A stretch of 38,821 nucleotides of DNA from Leptolyngbya sp. FACHB-60 (GTDB lineage Bacteria > Cyanobacteriota > Cyanobacteriia > Phormidesmidales > Phormidesmidaceae). The notes beneath the pieces were generated by a model. That model ran no database searches. It was given only the letters and a program-made list of their open reading frames with translations, and had not been told where the DNA came from. Shown here in pieces: positions 1 to 8,763 of the stretch (the stretch's first letter is position 1; every line of letters begins with the position of its first letter). The position numbers and the translations under genes are program-made. The stretch is from NCBI RefSeq assembly GCF_014695775.1, contig NZ_JACJOX010000046.1, positions 1-38,821 on the forward strand, given 5' to 3'.

Positions 1-188
1 TTGTGGCTATGGCCCTGCTGGTAACCTTGCTTCGGGGCAACCTCCCCATTGCCGCGATACTGGTTGTGCCATTCCGTAAGGGTGCTACGGGCAATGCCCA
101 GCAGTTGACTGACGGCAACTTTGGATTGGCCTGACTCAATCGAGGCAATCACTTTCTGGCGCAGGTCAAGGCTGTAGGGAGCTGGCAT
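1..188 (-). CDS. IS630-type transposase, N-terminal part (runs off the left edge)
   Basis: The minus strand encodes 62 residues from an ATG at 188 with no stop before the window edge. The product starts MPAPYSLDLRQKVIASIE and continues with a helix-turn-helix-like stretch ending GIARSTLTEW. This is the typical start of IS630/Tc1-type transposases (HTH domain that binds the terminal inverted repeats). The DDE catalytic part would lie outside the window, so it cannot be judged whether the element is intact. No convincing terminal inverted repeat was found between 189 and 320. It lies just downstream of the nrt operon, on the same strand. Confidence 0.75.
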   Translation of the reverse strand, partial: MPAPYSLDLRQKVIASIESGQSKVAVSQLLGIARSTLTEWHNQYRGNGEVAPKQGYQQGHSH

Positions 189-320
189 CACTATAGTCCT
201 CTCGATATCCTGTCATTCTGCCTGACCGAACCCTTATACGGATTGCTATAAAACTTGCGTTGGCCCCCAAGCTCGCAAGACCCAATTCCATCAACCAATA
301 GAGGCCTCGGCGCACCCAAG

Positions 321-356
321 TCAAAGGCTTCAGGGCCTTCGCTCTGAAGCCTTTGA
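321..356 (-). terminator. Hairpin downstream of nrtD
   Basis: A perfect 13-bp inverted repeat (321-333 pairs with 344-356, arm TCAAAGGCTTCAG) with a 10-nt loop lies 24 nt past the nrtD stop. There is no U-tract on the minus-strand side, so it may be a transcript-end stabiliser rather than a classical intrinsic terminator. Confidence 0.55.
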
Positions 357-379
357 GGATAGCGAGAGGGAAGTTGGCC

Positions 380-1216
380 CTAGGCGTCGGCGTGGGCGTG
401 GCGGTTGTAGAGGAAGTCGAGGGCTTCGTTGCGCAGCTCGTAGAATTTGGGGTCTTCCATCATGCGGGCGCGATCTCTGGGGCGAGCGAAAGGCACCTGC
501 ATAATTTCACCAATTTTGGCGGCGGGGCCGTTGGTCATCATCACGACGCGATCGCTCAAGAACAGCGCCTCGTCGATGTCGTGGGTGATCATCAGCACGG
601 TGATCTGGTGATCTCGCCAGATGGTCAGCAGCTCCTCTTGCAGCTCTTCCCGAGTAATCGGATCCAGGGCGCCAAAGGGCTCGTCGAGAATCAGCACCTT
701 AGGCCGCAGGGCCAGAGCGCGGGCAATGCAGACTCGCTGCTTCATGCCGCCAGAGAGGGCGCTGGGCTTTTTATTGGCTACATCGGCTAGGCCCACCATT
801 TCCAGGTGCTCCATGACAATGCGCTTTTTGATCGCCTCAGATTTGCCAGGGAACACCGACTTCACGCCCAGGTAGATGTTTTCGTAGGCGGTGAGCCAGG
901 GCAGCAGGGAGTAGTTTTGAAACACCACCATGCGATCGGGGCCGGGCGCTTGAATTGGCTGAGTTTGCAAGCGCACTTCGCCGTTAGTGGGCTGGCGAAA
1001 CCCGGCCACCATATCCAGCAGGGTCGATTTGCCACAGCCCGAGTGGCCAATGACGCAGACAAACTCGCCTTCGTTGATGGCCAAGTTGATGCCATCGAGC
1101 ACTACAAAATCGCCGGTGGGGGTGGGGTAGACCTTGGAGAGATTGTCGAAAACCAGGAATGGTTCCTGGGTCTGGAGGTAGGTGGTGGATTGAGTAGGAG
1201 TGTTTAGCACTTGCAT
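380..1216 (-). CDS. nrtD: Nitrate ABC transporter ATPase NrtD
   Basis: 278-residue ABC ATPase. Walker A is GHSGCGKST, the Q-loop lies in VVFQNYSLLPW, the signature is LSGGMKQR, Walker B is VLILDEPFGALD, and the switch His is in MITHDIDEAL. In the cyanobacterial system NrtD pairs with the ATPase half of NrtC to power nitrate/nitrite uptake through NrtB at the cytoplasmic membrane. It is the last gene of nrtA-nrtB-nrtC-nrtD, 88 nt after nrtC, with a palindromic repeat in the gap. The ATG at 1216 has only a weak ribosome-binding site. The related CmpD of the bicarbonate system is very similar; the call rests on the binding residues of the linked NrtA. Confidence 0.93.
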   Translation of the reverse strand: MQVLNTPTQSTTYLQTQEPFLVFDNLSKVYPTPTGDFVVLDGINLAINEGEFVCVIGHSGCGKSTLLDMVAGFRQPTNGEVRLQTQPIQAPGPDRMVVFQNYSLLPWLTAYENIYLGVKSVFPGKSEAIKKRIVMEHLEMVGLADVANKKPSALSGGMKQRVCIARALALRPKVLILDEPFGALDPITREELQEELLTIWRDHQITVLMITHDIDEALFLSDRVVMMTNGPAAKIGEIMQVPFARPRDRARMMEDPKFYELRNEALDFLYNRHAHADA

Positions 1217-1242
1217 GGTCGGGGGGTGTGAGTGGGTGGGGA

Positions 1243-1271
1243 GTAGGGGCTGAGCATTGCTCAGCCCCTAC
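1243..1271. repeat. Palindromic intergenic repeat (GTAGGGGC family) between nrtC and nrtD
   Basis: Perfect 14-bp arms (1243-1256 GTAGGGGCTGAGCA, pairing with 1258-1271) separated by one nucleotide. The GTAGGGGC...GCCCCTAC outer arm recurs at 35503-35572. It would form a hairpin in the nrt mRNA and could lower nrtD expression relative to nrtABC. Confidence 0.8.
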
Positions 1272-1304
1272 AGCAGGTTCGTTGCACAGACAGGAAGGAG
1301 AGGA

Positions 1305-3305
1305 TTAGCGGACAATCACGGCATCCATTGGCACTTCTTCGATGCGCAGGTCGCGCTTGATGGCGAACTGATTTAGGTATTTCAGCGGCTCGTCGGGGTC
1401 AAAGACAAGGCCATCAAACAGGTGGATGGGATGGCGATCGCGCCCCGTATCCACCAGCCCCAGCTCGCGGGCTGCCTGGCCAAAGATGTCGGCCCGCTTC
1501 ACCCGCTCAGCCACGGCTAGCCAGTTGCGGGGAAAGGGCGTGATGCCCCAGCGGGCCATCTGGGTCATCATCCACACCGCCTCAGAGACATCGGGGTAGT
1601 TAGCCTTGCCGGTAAAGAACTGAATGTAGTTGAGCACATGCTCGGGCTGGCTGCCGTCGCCGCGATCGTAGGGGTCCAAAAAGCCTTGGCGAATGTGGGC
1701 TTCGTCGGCCCCAACGTATTCGGGCTTGCAGAGCAGATCGACAATTTCTTCGCGGTTGCGGCGATCGTCGCAGTATTCACAGGCTTCGAGCAGTGCTTTG
1801 ACCAGAGCCAAGTGGGTTTTGGGGTACTGTTCGGCCCAGGCTTCGGTGACGCCGAGCACTTTCTCTAGATGGCCAGGCCAGATGTCGTTATCGGTTGCCA
1901 TCACTACACCCGACCCTTCACTAACGGCACGGGCGTTCCAGGGTTCGCCGACGCAGTAGCCGTCGATGGTGCCCGCCTTCAGGGTCGAGACCATCTGCGC
2001 TGGAGGAATTACCGTGACGCTGACATCGCGATCGGGGTCGATGCCGCCGGAGGCCAGCCAGTAGCGCAGCAGCAGATTGTGCATGGAGGTGGGATGTACC
2101 GCCGCCAGGGTGTGCACCCGGTCGGGGCGGCGATCGATCGCTGCTTTAAAGTCGCCCAGGGTGCGCACTCCTGCATCAAACAGGCGCTTGCTAAAGGTAA
2201 TGGCGTTGCCGTTGCGGCTAAGGGTGAGGGCGCTGACCATGGGTCGGGGTCGCTGGTTGCCGTAACCCAGGGTCATGCCCAGGGGCATGCCCGCCACCAT
2301 CATGGCGGCGTCGAGGCGACCGGTGGCCACGCCGTCGGCGATCGCATTCCAGCTGGGCTCGCGGTTCAGCGTCACCTGGCTCAGGCCGTGGGCCTCAAAC
2401 AGGCCCTTTTCTTTGGCCACTACCAGGGGCGCACAATCTACCAAAGGAATAAAGCCCAGCTCTAGATTTACCTTCTCCAGGCCGTTGGCGGCCATGGCCA
2501 CCACGGGCTTGGCCTTGTGCAGCTTGGCCCGCTTCTGCTGGTTGAGAAAGTAGACAATCTCGTTGCGCAGGCTGTAGTAGTTGGGGTGCTTGACCACCTC
2601 CATACGTTCGCGGGGGCGGGGGAAGGGCACATCGACAATCTGGCCGACGTGGGCCTCGGGGCCGTTGGTCATCAGCACGATGCGATCGCTCAGCAGCAGC
2701 GCCTCGTCTACATCGTGGGTGACCATGACGCAGGTGACTTCGTTTTCCTGACAGATCTGCATCAGCTGTTCTTGCAGGCCGCCGCGCGTCAGGGCATCCA
2801 GTGCGCCAAAGGGTTCATCGAGCAGCAGCAGCTTGGGGCGAATCGCCAGGGCACGAGCGATCGCCACCCGCTGCTTCATGCCGCCGGAGATCTGTCCGGG
2901 GCGCTTGTTTGCCGCCTTTTGCAGCCCCACCATCTCGATGTGGTGGTCGATCATGCGATCGCGCACCGCCTGGGGATGCTTCTTCATCACCCGGTCTACT
3001 GCCAGAGCAATGTTTTCGCGCACCGTCAGCCAGGGCAGCAGGGAGTAGTTTTGAAATACCACCATGCGATCGGGGCCGGGTTCTGTGACCTGCCGCCCCT
3101 CCAGCACAATGCCGCCCGCGCTGGGCTGGTCGAGGCCCGAGAGAATGTTTAGCAGGGTCGATTTGCCGCAGCCTGAGTGACCCACCAGGGAAACAAATTC
3201 CCCTTTGTGAATTTGCAGGTCGATGTTTTTTAGAGCAATATATTCGCCCCCGGTGGGCAGCTTAAAGACGCGATCGACGTGGTCAACTTCGACAAAGACA
3301 GACAT
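1305..3305 (-). CDS. nrtC: Nitrate transporter NrtC, ATPase fused to an NrtA-like domain
   Basis: 666 residues in two parts. Residues 1 to about 260 are an ABC ATPase (Walker A GHSGCGKST, signature ISGGMKQR, Walker B LLLLDEPFGALD, MVTHDVDEAL). After a linker, residues about 280-666 are a soluble homologue of NrtA. This fusion is diagnostic for NrtC/CmpC. In the characterised cyanobacterial transporter the C-terminal domain is regulatory (ammonium-promoted inhibition) rather than needed for transport. Here it keeps the Trp of the binding pocket (EPSWNAI) but has Asn for Gln (RNGNAIT) and Pro for Lys (IWPGHLEK) relative to NrtA in this window, so it may bind another ligand or bind nitrate differently. 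It lies 174 nt after nrtB. Confidence 0.93.
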   Translation of the reverse strand: MSVFVEVDHVDRVFKLPTGGEYIALKNIDLQIHKGEFVSLVGHSGCGKSTLLNILSGLDQPSAGGIVLEGRQVTEPGPDRMVVFQNYSLLPWLTVRENIALAVDRVMKKHPQAVRDRMIDHHIEMVGLQKAANKRPGQISGGMKQRVAIARALAIRPKLLLLDEPFGALDALTRGGLQEQLMQICQENEVTCVMVTHDVDEALLLSDRIVLMTNGPEAHVGQIVDVPFPRPRERMEVVKHPNYYSLRNEIVYFLNQQKRAKLHKAKPVVAMAANGLEKVNLELGFIPLVDCAPLVVAKEKGLFEAHGLSQVTLNREPSWNAIADGVATGRLDAAMMVAGMPLGMTLGYGNQRPRPMVSALTLSRNGNAITFSKRLFDAGVRTLGDFKAAIDRRPDRVHTLAAVHPTSMHNLLLRYWLASGGIDPDRDVSVTVIPPAQMVSTLKAGTIDGYCVGEPWNARAVSEGSGVVMATDNDIWPGHLEKVLGVTEAWAEQYPKTHLALVKALLEACEYCDDRRNREEIVDLLCKPEYVGADEAHIRQGFLDPYDRGDGSQPEHVLNYIQFFTGKANYPDVSEAVWMMTQMARWGITPFPRNWLAVAERVKRADIFGQAARELGLVDTGRDRHPIHLFDGLVFDPDEPLKYLNQFAIKRDLRIEEVPMDAVIVR

Positions 3306-3443
3306 GGTGCGCAGGGAATGAAGGTGCAGGCAGACAGGAATTTTTGAATCTCGTCAGCAATGGGAGTAGGGTGGGCACCGCCCACCACAACCTTGGCAGA
3401 ATCACAAGTTCGATGCAGTGCGTTGTGAACGAGGTCTACCCTC

Positions 3444-3475
3444 GTGTGGGGGCAGGTGAGCATTGCCCGCCCCAC
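3444..3475. repeat. Imperfect GC-rich inverted repeats in the nrtB-nrtC gap
   Basis: The 174-nt gap holds a short stem (GGTGGGC-ACC-GCCCACC, about 3372-3388) and a longer imperfect one (GTGGGGGC... to ...GCCCGCCCCAC, about 3444-3475). Both look like short interspersed cyanobacterial repeats and could form hairpins within the nrt transcript. Confidence 0.45.
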
Positions 3476-3479
3476 AGAG

Positions 3480-4325
3480 CTACTGCTTTTGCTCTTCGGG
3501 CAGCACCAGGCCACCAACAAACACAATCAGGCGATCGAGCAGCAGACCCACAATGCCCACGTAGAGAATGGCGATAATAATGTCGCTGATACGAGAGCTG
3601 TTCCAGGCATCCCAGATGAAAAAGCCGATGCCTACGCCGCCAATCAGCATTTCTGCCGCTACGATCGCCAGCCAAGACAGGCCAATGCCAATTCTGAGGC
3701 CGGTGAAGATATAGGGCACGGTGGCCGGAAACAAGATCTTAAAGAAGTACTGAGACTTAGACAGTTGCAGCACCCGCGCCACGTTGTTGTAGTCCTGTGG
3801 AATCTGGCGCACGCCCTCGGTGGTGTTGATGATGATCGGCCAAATCGCCGTAATAAAAATCACGAAAATGGCGGAAGGATTTGCCTGCTGAAACGCCGCC
3901 AGCGAAATGGGCAGCCAGGCCAGGGGCGGCACCGTACGCAAAATTTGAAATAGGGGGTCGAGGGCGCTGTACATTAACGAGCTGGTGCCCACCAAAATGC
4001 CCAGAGCGATACCCACAATAGCGGCCAGGGTAAAGCCCAGGGCCACCCGTTGCAGACTCGTCCAAACCTGCCAAAACAGTCCCTTATCGGTGCCACCGTA
4101 GTTAAAGAAAGGATTGATGATCAGCTCCCAGGTTTCTTGCACCGTGCGCACTGGGGTGGGCAAGTTGGCATCGGGCCCCATGGTGAGCACCTGCCAGATG
4201 ACTAAGAAGATCAGAATCGCCACCACTGGGGGAATCAATCCCTTGAGCCAGTCCAGAGACGCATGGGCAAGCTTTTGCAGGTTAAAGCGCGATCGCGCCG
4301 GGCGAATATCGAGGGGTGCCGTCAT
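3480..4325 (-). CDS. nrtB: Nitrate ABC transporter permease NrtB
   Basis: 281-residue integral membrane protein of the binding-protein-dependent permease family. About six hydrophobic segments are visible (for example LIPPVVAILIFLVIW, VALGFTLAAIVGIALGILVG, AIFVIFITAIWPIIINT, and a C-terminal IIIAILYVGIVGLLLDRLIVFVGG split by polar residues). The EAA-like cytoplasmic loop that contacts the ATPases lies near residues 180-215 (RVLQLSKSQYFFKILFPA). It forms the membrane channel for nitrate delivered by NrtA. It is second in the operon, 104 nt after nrtA. Length and order match known nrtB. Confidence 0.92.
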   Translation of the reverse strand: MTAPLDIRPARSRFNLQKLAHASLDWLKGLIPPVVAILIFLVIWQVLTMGPDANLPTPVRTVQETWELIINPFFNYGGTDKGLFWQVWTSLQRVALGFTLAAIVGIALGILVGTSSLMYSALDPLFQILRTVPPLAWLPISLAAFQQANPSAIFVIFITAIWPIIINTTEGVRQIPQDYNNVARVLQLSKSQYFFKILFPATVPYIFTGLRIGIGLSWLAIVAAEMLIGGVGIGFFIWDAWNSSRISDIIIAILYVGIVGLLLDRLIVFVGGLVLPEEQKQ

Positions 4326-4429
4326 TGGGGTTGCATCTCCAGGATTGAGAACAGCGAACGAAGGATTTTCCAGGCCAGCAAACTCAGGGCAGGTAGTTCC
4401 CCTCCCCGTGGAGAGGGGCTAGGGATGAT

Positions 4430-5743
4430 CTACACCCGCTTGATCTTCAAGCTGTCGAGGTACGCCTGGGGATTTTCGGGGTCGAAGGTAACGCCGTCGA
4501 AGAAGGTCTCAACTCCACGAGAGGTGCCCTTGGGAATCATGGCTTCTTGGCCCAGGGCAGTAGCCGCTTCGCGCCAGAGGTCTTCGCGGTTGACCGCATC
4601 AACCCACGCCTTGGTGTCGGTGTCAGCGGGCAGCTTACCCCAGCGGATGTTCTCAGTTAAGAACCACAGGTCGTGGCTCTTGAATGGGTATGAGGCATTG
4701 TCAGCCCAGTATTTCTGCATCAGGTCGGGCAGCTCTTCGACGCGGTCTGTGCCAAAGTCGAACTTCCCTTGGGAGCGATCGATAATGTCTGCAACGGGCA
4801 CATTAAACCAGGCGCGTTCGGAGAGAATTTGGCACATTTCCTCCTTATTCTCAGCCTGATCGCACCACATAGCCCCTTCTAGCGCACCCATTAACAGAGC
4901 CTTGGCAGCTTTGGGATTGGCATCGACCCAGTCGGCCCGCATGCCCAGGGCTTTCTCAGGGTGGTCTTTCCACAGTTCGCCCGTGGTCAAAGCGTTATAG
5001 CCAATTTTCTGGTTCACCAATTGCAGCGGCCAGGGCTCGCCTACGCAGAAGGCATCCATGTTGCCTACTTTAATGTTGGCCACCATCTGGGGCGGGGGCA
5101 CCACGATGGTCGAGATATCTTGGTCGGGGTCGATGCCGCCAGCCGCCAGCCAGTAGCGCATCCAGAGGTCGTGGGTGCCACCGGGGAAGGTCACTGCGGC
5201 CTTGAGTTCTTTGCCTTCGGCCTTGCGCTTGGCAAACACTTCTTTGAGCGGTGTGCTGTCTTTGGTGACCTTGAGGTCGAGGTAGTCGTTAGAGAGCGAA
5301 ATGCCTTGGCCGTTGGTGTTGAGGCGAGCCAGGATGTACATCGGCACCTTTTTGCCGTCGGTGACAATGCCCTCAGAGATCAGGTAAGGCATGGGGGTGA
5401 GAATGTGTGCCCCGTCGATGCCGCCGCCGCCAGAGCCCAGCACCAGGTTGTCGCGGGTGGTGCCCCAAGAGGCCTGCTTCTCAACCGATACGTCGGTCAT
5501 GCCGTACTTGTCAAAGAACCCTTTGACCTTGGCAATAATCAACGGCGCAGAGTCGGTTAGCGCAATAAAGCCCAGCTTAGCGGTGGTGGTTTCTGGCGTC
5601 TCGGCCGAGCCCGCTGGCGCTGCGGTCGGAGTATCTGACGAAGCTGAGTCAGATTCACCCTGACTGCAAGCATGGAGCAACACAGTGCCGGCTGCTGCGG
5701 TGCCAGCGGTCATCAAAAATCTACGGCGATTTAGTCGAGTCAT
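4430..5743 (-). CDS. nrtA: Nitrate-binding lipoprotein NrtA
   Basis: 437-residue periplasmic solute-binding protein. The N-terminus has an RRRFLM twin-arginine-like motif followed by a lipobox LLHAC (Cys26), then a Ser/Thr/Ala/Pro-rich linker to about residue 55, so it is a membrane-anchored lipoprotein. Four residues that contact nitrate in the Synechocystis NrtA structure (Trp102, Gln155, His196, Lys269) have counterparts here in the right order and spacing: Trp93 (ASWGTT), Gln146 (NGQGIS), His191 (GTHDLW) and Lys259 (ELWKDHPEK). The Lys favours nitrate over bicarbonate, since CmpA has an acidic residue there. It is the first gene of the operon. No nirA precedes it, unlike the classical nirA-nrtABCD-narB cluster. 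Confidence 0.92.
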   Translation of the reverse strand: MTRLNRRRFLMTAGTAAAGTVLLHACSQGESDSASSDTPTAAPAGSAETPETTTAKLGFIALTDSAPLIIAKVKGFFDKYGMTDVSVEKQASWGTTRDNLVLGSGGGGIDGAHILTPMPYLISEGIVTDGKKVPMYILARLNTNGQGISLSNDYLDLKVTKDSTPLKEVFAKRKAEGKELKAAVTFPGGTHDLWMRYWLAAGGIDPDQDISTIVVPPPQMVANIKVGNMDAFCVGEPWPLQLVNQKIGYNALTTGELWKDHPEKALGMRADWVDANPKAAKALLMGALEGAMWCDQAENKEEMCQILSERAWFNVPVADIIDRSQGKFDFGTDRVEELPDLMQKYWADNASYPFKSHDLWFLTENIRWGKLPADTDTKAWVDAVNREDLWREAATALGQEAMIPKGTSRGVETFFDGVTFDPENPQAYLDSLKIKRV

Positions 5744-6360
5744 ATTGTGCTCACTCCAACGTTAGGCAATGCGATGAATTGGAAAAGATGATCGGGTAGC
5801 GGCGTATCACCGTTGTAGTCATTCCCGAGAAACCCCTAGGCCTCAACCTCAATTTCTGCTGCACAAAAGCCGATGTTTAGCTCTCCATAAAATTAGAAGT
5901 TATCTAAACAAACTGTGGCAATTTTGGCAGAATAAATAAGAGATAGGTGATTGATTAGTAGACTTTGGGCTAAGATTTGCCCCCAGAGCAGCCAGGCTTT
6001 TGGTTGAACGCTGCCAAAAAGGAAGCTTCTTTGCCAAGTTAAACTGTCTCAGCAAAGCAGTGTTTAGAATTTACAAAGCCGTAGCTCCGCGTTTTTTAGT
6101 TATTAAAATACCGAGTGAAAATTCCAGCATTTCTGTGGCTAGCACTGCGGTATTTGAGCTTAAGTTATTCAAACTTTGCAACGTGTTTTGTATTTTTAGT
6201 TACGCTTTGTAGCAAGCCATCCTTTTATCGCATGAACAACATGTAGGATTTGCATAATTCGCTGGGTAGGCCATGTCTCAGCACAGCGCGTACCCTAACT
6301 ACAGCCCAAGCTGTGGGGCTAAGGGTTGTGTAAAGGGCTACGCTCGGAGCGATCGCAACC
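5744..6360. other. Nrt promoter region, no gene
   Basis: 617 nt of relatively AT-rich DNA between the divergent nrtA and the 6361 gene. It should carry the nrt promoter, but no canonical NtcA box (GTA-N8-TAC) was found between 5744 and 6000; the nearest match, 5796-5810, has a spacer one base too long and a mismatch. A 70-codon reading frame at 6000-6212 with a TTG start looks spurious. Confidence 0.5.
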
Positions 6361-7125
6361 ATGGTGTTGCCAACGAAGTGGCGAATATTGCTGACGGTGC
6401 TGCCGCTGACGGGCCTATACGGGTTGGCCAAGGTGGCTGTACACCGTTTAGGTTGGGAACCGTGGGCCTTTGACCCCCTCACCGGATCACTATTTGGGGC
6501 GGCGACCTTTGTGGTTGCCTTTGTGCTCAATGGCACCCTGAGCGACTTTAAAGCCAGTGCTGATATGCCGGTGCAGGTGGCTAATGCCATCGAGGCCATT
6601 CAAGACAGCAACTTGCTGGTGGCTAAGGCCAATGGAGAGTATGACCCTATCCCCCTGACTCAAAATCTGGTGGCTATTTTGCAGGCCACCCTCGACTGGC
6701 TAAAGCGAGACAAGCCCCAGGATGCGATCGCCCCTGTCCTCGACCAACTCAACGTCTCCCTGGCAGGGATGCTGCCTTACACCAGTGGCCCCATCATCAG
6801 CCGCACCCAAGCGGAGCAGGCCAAGATTCGCCTGCTGCTTGCCTACATTGGCATTAATCGCGATACCGACTTTGTCGGCCCGGCCTACGTGCTGCTAGAG
6901 CTGTTTTTAGTGGGGGTCTTGTGCGCCCTGCTGCTGATTGGGGCCGCCAGCTTTAGCGAAACCCTAGTGGTGTCGTGCCTGCTGTTTACTGCGTTTACCT
7001 ATCTGCTGCTGCTAATTCGCGATCTGGATGACCCGTTTCAATACGACGGGCGATCGAGCGTTGACGCTGACCTGTCAATCTTGGTGGCCCTGCGCGATCG
7101 CCTGCAGCAAACCTTGGCACCGTGA
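6361..7125 (+). CDS. Membrane protein, DUF4239/bestrophin-like
   Basis: 254 residues. Two hydrophobic segments lie at the N-terminus (about 8-26 and 43-60, the latter followed by NGTLSDFKASADMP), then a roughly 115-residue soluble helical part, then two more segments (about 180-200 and 205-222). Layout and the conserved patch after TM2 resemble the bestrophin-like DUF4239 family, whose function is not established for most members. The start ATG sits next to an ACC before it and no strong ribosome-binding site is seen. It is divergent from nrtA, but nothing ties it to nitrate uptake. Family assignment is by eye. Confidence 0.7.
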   Translation: MVLPTKWRILLTVLPLTGLYGLAKVAVHRLGWEPWAFDPLTGSLFGAATFVVAFVLNGTLSDFKASADMPVQVANAIEAIQDSNLLVAKANGEYDPIPLTQNLVAILQATLDWLKRDKPQDAIAPVLDQLNVSLAGMLPYTSGPIISRTQAEQAKIRLLLAYIGINRDTDFVGPAYVLLELFLVGVLCALLLIGAASFSETLVVSCLLFTAFTYLLLLIRDLDDPFQYDGRSSVDADLSILVALRDRLQQTLAP

Positions 7126-7228
7126 TAGCACCTTAAAAGAGACCAGGTATCTGCTGCACATGTCACCAACACTGCCACACGATCAGACACCCGGTCCCTA
7201 AGCTAAAAACCCTTAACTCAGGTTCGCC

Positions 7229-7666
7229 CTACAAGAATTTGTTGGCCATGCCGATCAGCCCGGCCATTTGCCCTAGGTCAACATCGCCCGAGAGCACCTT
7301 TTGCAGCAGCCCGCCGCCCTGGCGGTTCGACCCTTTGACCAAGAACTGAGCGATCAGTGGGGTCACACTTCTGACCATGGCCGGATCGGCCCCGACTCGC
7401 TGGGCGATCGCGCTAATCTGATCATTAGCCAGCAATCGATCTACGGCACCCGTCGCGGCGACGGTTTGCAGCGTCCCCATCAGACCCCCCGGGTTACCTC
7501 GGCCCTGAGACTGAAGAACGCCCTGGAGGCTGCTGGCGATGCCGCCAATTTTGTTGTTGTCCACCGGGGCGTTGTTGAGGTTGCCCAGCAGTGAGCCGAT
7601 CAGGCTACCGTTGGCTTCGGTATCGGAGGCGGAGATCGCCTGGTTGACCATACCCATTAAATCCAT
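7229..7666 (-). CDS. DUF937-like protein
   Basis: 145 residues, rich in Gly, Ala, Leu and Gln, with repeated short motifs (GSLIGSLLGNLNN, IGGIASSLQGVL, GGLMGTLQTVAA, GGLLQKVLSGDVDLGQ). The helical, Gly-interrupted pattern matches the DUF937/YidB-type family of unknown function. No signal peptide or membrane segment is visible, so it is probably soluble. It is transcribed on its own, tail-to-tail with the 6361 gene. No function is claimed. Confidence 0.75.
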   Translation of the reverse strand: MDLMGMVNQAISASDTEANGSLIGSLLGNLNNAPVDNNKIGGIASSLQGVLQSQGRGNPGGLMGTLQTVAATGAVDRLLANDQISAIAQRVGADPAMVRSVTPLIAQFLVKGSNRQGGGLLQKVLSGDVDLGQMAGLIGMANKFL

Positions 7667-7747
7667 TGTTTCACCGTTTTAGTCACGTCTCGCACAGGCT
7701 AAACTTTTTGCCCAGCATCAGCAAGGCATTTTTGCAGCTGAAAATTC

Positions 7748-8737
7748 CTACCGGGCACTACCGGCGGTCAGGCTAAACCGCTTGGCGCGATCGCTCTTTT
7801 CTTCAAAGTCGATCACCGGCCCCAGGGGCACAATCTGGTGCGGGTTCACGCCGGGGTGGCTCATGTAGTAATGGCGCTTGATGTGGTCTAGATTGCAGGT
7901 GTTTTTGAAGGCGGGCTGCTGGTAGAGATCGCGTAGATAACCCCAGAGGTTGGGGTAATCGACAATGCGGCGTAGGTTGCACTTAAAGTGCACGTAGTAA
8001 ACCGCATCGAAGCGATAGAGGGTGGTGAACATACAGATATCGGCCTCGGTGAGGCGATCGCCGCACAGATAGCGCTGGCGATCGAGCACGCCTTCCCAAT
8101 GGTCGAGGGCGTCGAACAGCTCGGTCACCGCCTCTTCGTAGGCAGACTGCTGAGTGGCAAACCCGGCTCGATACACGCCATTGTTGATGGGCTGATAGAT
8201 GGCGTCGATAACGCTGTCGATTTTGTCTTGCAGTTGGGCAGGGTAAAGGTCAACGTCGTTGGTGGCCACCTCATTCCACTCTGTGTCGAGCATGCGAATG
8301 ATCTCGCTCGACTCGTTGTTGACGACGGTGTTGGTCTGCTTATCCCACAGAATGGGCACCGTCACCCGGCCAGAAATATCAGGCTTGGCCTTGGTGTAGA
8401 TCTCGCGCAAATACTGCGTCCCGTTCACCGTGTCGGGGATTGCGCCGGGGTAGTCGCTAAAAGCCCATCCTTCGTCGCCCATATAAGGATCCACTACCGA
8501 TACCGAAATGGCGTTAGTCAAACCCTTCAGCTCGCGTATAATCAGTGTGCGATGCGCCCAGGGGCAGGCTAACGAGACGTAAAGGTGGTAGCGATCGGCC
8601 TCTGGCTTAAATTCGCTGCTGCCATCAGCCTTAGTGAAATGGTGAAAGTCGGTTTCGGGACGCACAAATCGCCCCTGGTCATCTTCTTGGCTGCGCTCTT
8701 TCTGCCACTGACCGTTTACAAGTAGGCCCAATCCCAT
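7748..8737 (-). CDS. Glutathionyl-hydroquinone reductase (Xi-class GST)
   Basis: 329 residues, the usual length for the YqjG/ECM4 family. The catalytic motif LACPWAHRTLI places the nucleophilic Cys at residue 58. Family landmarks follow: VVDPYMGDEGWAFSD, a Val-Pro-Ile of the thioredoxin fold (RVTVPILWDK), NNESSEIIRML, and in the helical C-terminal domain LTEADICMFTTLYRFDAVYYVHFKCN. These enzymes reduce glutathionyl-hydroquinones back to hydroquinones using GSH and are cytosolic. It stands alone, divergent from a small ORF and menB. The ATG at 8737 is preceded by a good AAGGAGA-type site (minus strand), supporting this start. Confidence 0.9.
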   Translation of the reverse strand: MGLGLLVNGQWQKERSQEDDQGRFVRPETDFHHFTKADGSSEFKPEADRYHLYVSLACPWAHRTLIIRELKGLTNAISVSVVDPYMGDEGWAFSDYPGAIPDTVNGTQYLREIYTKAKPDISGRVTVPILWDKQTNTVVNNESSEIIRMLDTEWNEVATNDVDLYPAQLQDKIDSVIDAIYQPINNGVYRAGFATQQSAYEEAVTELFDALDHWEGVLDRQRYLCGDRLTEADICMFTTLYRFDAVYYVHFKCNLRRIVDYPNLWGYLRDLYQQPAFKNTCNLDHIKRHYYMSHPGVNPHQIVPLGPVIDFEEKSDRAKRFSLTAGSAR

Positions 8738-8763
8738 AGGGTCTCCTTTATTTTTCTTTACAT

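Noticed and set aside
380..5743. Reading the operon as cmpABCD (bicarbonate)
   Set aside because: The binding protein has Trp, Gln, His and Lys in nitrate-contact positions; the Lys is not expected in CmpA.
5796..5810. NtcA-like site upstream of nrtA
   Set aside because: The half-sites are separated by one base too many and one half mismatches the GTA-N8-TAC consensus.
6000..6212. 70-codon reading frame upstream of the 6361 gene
   Set aside because: TTG start, no ribosome-binding site, composition not protein-like, lies in promoter DNA.
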